A DNA stretch of 64,000 bases from Leptobrachium leishanense (Eukaryota > Chordata > Amphibia > Anura > Megophryidae), in assembly GCA_009667805.1 (NCBI GenBank), contig CM019064.1, positions 270,673,662 to 270,737,661 on the forward strand, written 5' to 3'. How positions within the stretch are numbered: the stretch's first letter is position 1; the number at the start of each line of letters is the position of its first letter. A model generated the notes under the pieces. It did not search any database. It was not told where the DNA came from and worked only from the letters and a program-made list of their open reading frames with translations. Positions 59,386 to 64,000 of the stretch are shown here, piece after piece. A program made the position numbers and the translations under genes.

Positions 59386-61652
59386 GATGGATCCTGCACA
59401 CGTCTTTGTGTTTGGTGTGATGGGGTACCTGTACCTAAAGAGGAAGAGAAAGCGGCGAACCTGGGTTCATGAAATCAATGCTGCCAGACCCACGCATGGA
59501 CACTTTGTGACGCTGTACAGGCCACTGCGAGAGAGGGACCCCGTGAAGTTCTTCAACTACATGCGGATGTCCATCGCCTCCTTTGATGAACTGTTGTCGC
59601 GGGTACGGGAGCCACTGACCAAGAGGGACACCAACATGCGGCCCGCCATACCACCGGAGGAGATGATAGTCATCACTTTGAGGTACGTACTGTCACACAC
59701 CTGTATACATGACATCGCTGCCAGTCACCTGACATGAGTGCATCATGTCTGTAGTCACATGCCCACTGTTACATGCACACACACACACACACGGGCATCA
59801 CATCACACGTACATAATCATAAATGACTCCGACAACAATGTTGAAAAATAATACTATAATATGAAAAGAAACTAATATATTATGGACATATATTACAACT
59901 CGTAAACTGAAGGTCAGTATATATACAAAATCAAAACAATAACACATAACAAACAAATAATAAAACATATTTAGGTCATGTATCAAAGTTGCTGATACCG
60001 CAGAGCATCTGGGTCATGAGGGCCGGTGGTGTGGCTACAGCTGGACCCCGACTCCGTGTGTGGCCTGGCTCCAGGGGGCATGGCTGGGTGGGTGGACAGC
60101 ACCTCACTGGAGACGGAAGATCCACTGGCGGATTGTGGCACAGCATGGTAGGCGGCTGCGTGATGGGGACGTGAAAGGATGTCCTCCAATATTGCCAGAG
60201 ATCTGTGGCGGTACTCCATTTTCTCGGCCTCGCTCATCTTGTTCAGGAGGAGCGTACATGCATTGGAGAAAGGCATGTCCACGGAGTCCGCAAGCATGCA
60301 GCGTTGGTGTGCATGGGTGGTCTGTGCCTCCATGAAGGTGACCATGGCCTGCTCGAGGTCTGCAGCTTGTGCCCTTCTCTTCTGGCCAGGTCTGGTGCTG
60401 ACCGTTGTCGCGGTACCTGCCACCTGTGGTGTCGCCAAATCCTCCTCCATCTGCGACTCAGCACCACCCTGGTTCTCCTCCTCCTGGCAGCTGGCAGAAT
60501 CTCCTGGCACCATTTGTTGTGCCTGGGTGCCGGAGGTCGATGGCTGGTCCATGCTGCTGACACTCCTGCGCGGCTCCTGGGTCCTGCGGAGGAACGATAG
60601 CTGCTCTGCATATATGTAGCCACGGACCTTTTTCGCACCAGCTCCAGAGCGCGCAGCCATGGCCTGCTTCTTCTGGATGCGCATGTAGTTGTCGCGTACT
60701 GTGCGCTATTTGTTAATCGCCTCTTGTGCTGCAAAACATGATGAGAGTGACATTAGCTTGTGTTCATGGTATGTGATCATATTCAAACAATTTTGTTTTG
60801 TCTTCTAGGTATCTCGCTAGTGGGTGCAGTTTGAAGGATCAGCATTATAGCTTCCGCGTTGGCAGATCAACAGCTGGTGAGATCGTCCGCAAGGTGTGCC
60901 AAACAATATGGGAGACCATGAAGGGCGAATGTTTGCCAAGACCGACACATACGGCATGTCTGGAAATTGCAGCAGGATTCTGGGAGAGAGCCAACTTTCC
61001 AAACTGCCTGGGAGCCGTGGATGGCAAACATGTCTGCATAGTGAAGCCACCGCACAGTGGATCACTGTATCAGAATTATAAACATTACTTTTCTATTGGC
61101 CTACTGGCGGTGTCAGATGCCAACTATAGTTTCGTCTATGTGGATGTCGGTTCATACGGCAAAGACTCTGACTCCACACTGGTCAGGAACTCCACACTGT
61201 GGAATGAAATTGAGAGTGGGACCCTGAACATCCCCAGAGCCGCACCATTGCCTGGCAGTGACGTGACAGTCCCCCTATGCCTTCGTGGGTGACGAAGCAT
61301 TCGGACTATCCACACACCTCCTAAGGCCCTACTCAGGGACACACCTGACTGAAGAAGCGGGTGTTTAATTATAGGCTGTCGCGGGCGAGACGGTATGTGG
61401 AGTGTACCTTTGGCATACTGACCAACAAGTGGAGGATTTTACATAGACCGCTGGATGTACAGGTTGATTTCTGTGTGGACATAGTGAAATGCTGTTGCAT
61501 GCTACATAATTATGTGCGGGCCAGGGATGGTTTTAATTTTGACGATACCCTCACAGTTGTCGGTCTTGAGGATGATGTGAACTATGACATCATAGCTGTG
61601 AATAGATACAGCAACAGGTATCGCGATTATCTAATTATTTCATCAGTGATGC
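59386..61652 (+). pseudogene. Harbinger transposase (HARBI1-like), two exons, frameshifted
   Basis: Exon 1 (from ATG 59386 or 59342 to 59682) encodes FFNYMRMSIASFDELLSRV and PPEEMIVITLR, the helix-turn-helix start of PIF/Harbinger transposases. It ends at a GT donor; the AG at 60807-60808 starts exon 2 and restores the frame as LRYLASG. Exon 2 holds CLGAVDGKHV (first catalytic Asp), VDVGSYGKDSDSTL (second) and, one frame over, GDEAFGLSTHL (Glu), so the D-D-E triad is still visible. Frameshifts near 61270 and 61355 and then RRYVECTFGILTNKWRILHRP show decay. The end at about 61652 assumes a GTGAGG donor or run-out. The enzyme excises and inserts DNA at TWA sites. Confidence 0.88.
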
Positions 61653-61947
61653 AGGTGAGGTGCCCTGGCAGCTGGGGAGCATTTGAGTTTCACATCAATG
61701 ATTTCATTTGTTTGTTTATTATTATTATTGTGATTTACATTTATGGGATTATGAATTAAATAATATTATACTCACTCTGTATGTGCTGCTCCTTCTCGGA
61801 CCACGTATCGTACTCCGGGTACACCTCGACCCATGCGCTCGCCTTCTTCCCCTTGTCCTTATAACGCTCGCAGGCCGTATCCCAGATCCCTGGATGCTCC
61901 CCCACAGCGCTGATGAGCCTCTCGACGTCCATCTCTGGTCCAGACAT
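59983..61947 (-). pseudogene. Harbinger MADF-domain DNA-binding protein, two exons, one stop
   Basis: Exon 1 (61947-61776) starts MSGPEMDVERLISAVGEHP and includes IWDTACERYKDKGKKASAW, the start of a MADF (Myb/SANT-like) domain. A GTGAGT donor follows at 61775. The acceptor TTTTGCAG ends at 60729, and exon 2 (60728-59983) continues in frame as TQEAINK, stop, RTVRDNYMRIQKKQAM, completing the MADF fold; the TAG at 60708-60706 sits where a Trp (TGG) is expected. The C-terminal part has a basic stretch PGQKRRAQ and a helical region around ACTLLLNKMSEAEKMEYRH. In this superfamily such a second protein carries the transposase to the nucleus and to the element ends. Confidence 0.8.
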
Positions 61948-62271
61948 CTTTCAGTCGCAGGTACTCCCCAACGCAATTCTAGGGAAATCTGGCTGTTCGA
62001 ACGTTATGTAGGCCGCACACTAGCAGCGTCTGACGTCTCCTAATCACGCACACACGCTGCCATGCGGCCGCCGCGCACTCTGTACGTCAGTAGCAGCGGT
62101 TTCACGTTCTGAGAAAAATGCGTTCATTTGCTGGTTGCGTGGTGTCGGCGCACTTTCGTACGCACGTACTGCGTATATTGGCCGTCATTGGCCGTTATGT
62201 GCTGCTTCTGCCGCCGTGATTTAGTGCGTCTGCACGCGCGTTCCGACTGCCCCACTCTGACCCTAGCCTTA

Positions 62272-62967
62272 GATGAACGAATGAGCAATAATGTATTTCA
62301 CCATCACCTCCACATTTGCTCCCAATGCGGTAAAAGAGAAGGTGTGTTATAAAGCAAACAATGCTACTGCACTAAGTAAAAGCCTACTCTGCCTTAAAAC
62401 AGAGGAAAAAGTAACTTTTGCATTTCAATTTTTTCCAATTCTTTATCTTTACACAATACATGGTCATGTTTGGTATCTTTGGAAAGGCCATTCTCTGCCC
62501 TTTCTAATGCCACCTCACTTGATCTTGTGTGGTGTAGAAATGTCAGGACCGTGCCTGTCCGTTCCTGTGTGATTCCATGCAAGTGGCAGCTGCATGAAAG
62601 GTGCTGCCCTTCTCAGCGCCAGTGTATAGAAAGAGTTAATGCACCTAACACACCCACACCTCAGGTCACGTGACACACCTCTGTGGCTAATCAATAAAAG
62701 TTCCCTCCTACCTTCACACAGTGCTTCATAGTTGTCTATTATTCTTAGGAATAAGACCTGCTACCATAAGCTCCAGAGAAACCTGCTTTCCCCGATCAAC
62801 CCACCGTGCTCTCCCAGGAGCAATACCCCTCAAGACCCTGTGTGTTTCCAGATGCAAAGTCATATAACACATTGTCCATCTCCCCATTAAATCCCATACT
62901 CCCCTCTCATTCCACCTTGAAGGGGCGATGCAATCCGCTGCTCTTTTTCGCCAGGAACAGAGTGAGA
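62272..62967. other. Unassigned sequence with TTAA-family fragment
   Basis: 62290-62530 echoes TTAA-family phrases (TGGTCATGTTTGGTATC and TTTGGAAAGGCC). The rest shows no homology that I recognise. Confidence 0.4.
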
Positions 62968-64000
62968 CATAGAAACATAGAAAAATGTCGGCAGATAAGA
63001 ACCTTTCGGCCCATCTAGTCTGCCCAATTACATGGATACTTTACCTGGATTTATCTTTTGTTTAGGATAGCCTTATGCCTATCCCATGCTTGCTTAAATT
63101 CAATTACAGTTTTGGCCTCTACCACTTCTACTGGAAGACTGTTCCATGTATCCACCACCTCTCAGTAAAATAATGCTTCCTGATGTTACTTTTAAACCTT
63201 TGCCCCTCTAATCTAAGACTATGTCCTCTTGTTTTGCTACTTTGTTTCCTTTTAAATATACTCCCTTCCTCTACCTTGTGGATTCCCTTTACGTATTTAA
63301 ATGTTTCTATCATATCTCCTCTGTCTCGTCTTTTTTCCAAGCTGTACATGTTAAGATCATTAAGCCTTTCCTGGTAACTTTTCTCCTTCAAGCCGTACAC
63401 CATTTTAGTAGCCCTTCTCTGAACTCTCTCTAAGATGTCTATATCCTTCTGGAGATACGGTCTCCAGTACTGCACATAGTACTCCAAGTGAGGTCTCACC
63501 AGTGCTCTGTACAGTGGCATGAGCACTTCCCTTTTCCTACTGCTAATACCTCTCCCTACATAACCAAGCATTCTGCTAGCATTTCCTGCTGCTCTATTAC
63601 ATTGACTACTTACCTTTAGATCCTCTGAAATAATAACCCCTAAATCCCTTTCCTCAGATGTTGAGGTTAGGACTGTATCAAATATTCTATATTCAGCCCT
63701 TGGGTTTTTACGTCCCAGGTGCATCATCTTGCACTTATCCACATTAAAACTCAATTGCCACAGCTCCGACCATTTTTTTAGTTTACCTAAATCATTTGTC
63801 ATTTGGCTGATCCCTCCAGGAACGTTAACCCTGTTGCAAATCTTTGTGTCATCAGCAAAAAGACATACTTTTCCATTAATACCTTCTGCAATATCACTAA
63901 TAAAAATATTAAAGAGAATGGGTCCAAGTACTGACCCCTGAGGTACCCCATTGGTAACAAAACCTTGCGCCGAATAAACTCAATAAAATGTCATAAATAG
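62968..64000 (-). mobile_element. CR1-like LINE, 3' part, running off the window
   Basis: The 3' end at the left contains ACATAGAAACATAGAA and CGGCCCATCTAGTCTGCCC, a typical amphibian LINE tail. A reverse transcriptase reading frame lies to the right on the minus strand. Confidence 0.85.
63128..63979 (-). pseudogene. LINE reverse transcriptase, palm and C-terminus (CR1-like)
   Basis: Minus-strand reading from the window edge gives GVPQGSVLGPILFNIFISD (polymerase motif just before the catalytic centre), then CLFADDTKI with the catalytic Asp pair near 63855, LSFNVDKCKMMHLG, and the thumb and C-terminal block DIDILERVQRRATKMVYGL and SLEKRRDRGDMIETFKYV. This is the order seen in CR1-group LINEs. 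The Met at 63802 is internal, not a start. A TGA at 63982-63980 interrupts the frame upstream, so this copy is probably inactive, and its 5' part lies outside the window. The enzyme copies LINE RNA into DNA at the insertion site. Confidence 0.9.

Larger units (their letters stand above)
59148..62268 (+). mobile_element. PIF/Harbinger element, two-gene, decayed
   Basis: Ends GGCTAGGGACAGATGAGCG and, reversed, GGCTAGGGTCAGAG are inverted; flanks are TAA (59145-59147) and TTA (62269-62271), the TWA preference of this superfamily, though not identical. It carries a DDE transposase gene on the plus strand and a MADF-domain gene on the minus strand. Its ends are those of the type A MITEs at 18328, 26207 and 30415. 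Confidence 0.9.

Noticed and set aside
60179..60619. 146-codon plus-strand open stretch
   Set aside because: It is the antisense shadow of MADF gene exon 2, which joins in frame to its exon 1.

Overview
This is a non-coding, repeat-saturated stretch of a large vertebrate genome, most likely an anuran amphibian. The argument is the mix of families: CR1/L2-type LINEs with short 3' tails, a tRNA-derived SINE with a V/CORE-like centre, TTAA-flanked elements, PIF/Harbinger, several hAT lineages, Tigger/pogo, Helitron and Penelope-like remains. No bacterial-type gene organisation is present. The species cannot be named from the sequence alone. I found no intact host gene; one unrecognised 90-codon open stretch at 49540-49809 (-) is the only possible host exon.

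Layout. Bases 1-11941 are one tandem array of a 20-bp unit, open at the left edge and broken by a 100-N scaffold gap at 1278-1377. Its enormous open reading frames are a by-product of a 20-bp unit with no stop in any forward frame. From 12.5 to 23 kb come a partial TTAA-family element, the 3' end of a Tigger transposon, a Helitron remnant with helicase motifs, small MITEs and a hammerhead-ribozyme-like motif (19867-19907). Bases 23275-28745 are a second, reverse-oriented Helitron-like element built of about 145-bp tandem modules. It is split by a 2.55-kb non-autonomous hAT element with a perfect 8-bp target duplication. From 29.6 to 36.4 kb lie nested inverted-repeat elements up to three levels deep, two near-complete TTAA-flanked elements carrying a train of hairpins, and a SINE. 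Bases 36834-38565 are an inverted-arm element with a 15-bp target duplication and a second hammerhead-like motif.

From 41.8 to 46.5 kb there is a decayed autonomous-type hAT with a BED-finger transposase pseudogene; it is the parent type of the deletion derivative at 25.7-28.2 kb. An L2-like LINE end (47.9-48.9 kb) carries the same tail as the SINE at 31.7 kb, which pairs a SINE with its likely LINE partner. An L1-like ORF1 pseudogene (51.7-52.6 kb), a terminal-inverted-repeat element with a minisatellite (54.0-54.9 kb), a second SINE, and another hAT with perfect 8-bp duplication (57.3-58.9 kb) follow. Bases 59148-62268 hold a PIF/Harbinger element whose transposase gene and MADF-protein gene lie on opposite strands, each with an exon inside the other's intron. 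The window ends in a CR1-like reverse-transcriptase fragment.

How the parts relate: autonomous-type elements in the window (Harbinger at 59-62 kb, hAT at 42-46 kb, LINE at 48 kb) match the ends of the short non-autonomous copies scattered elsewhere in it, so parents and parasites can be paired directly. All protein-coding remains carry stops or frameshifts and appear inactive. Family assignments rest on motif recognition and pairwise reading by eye; no database search was run.
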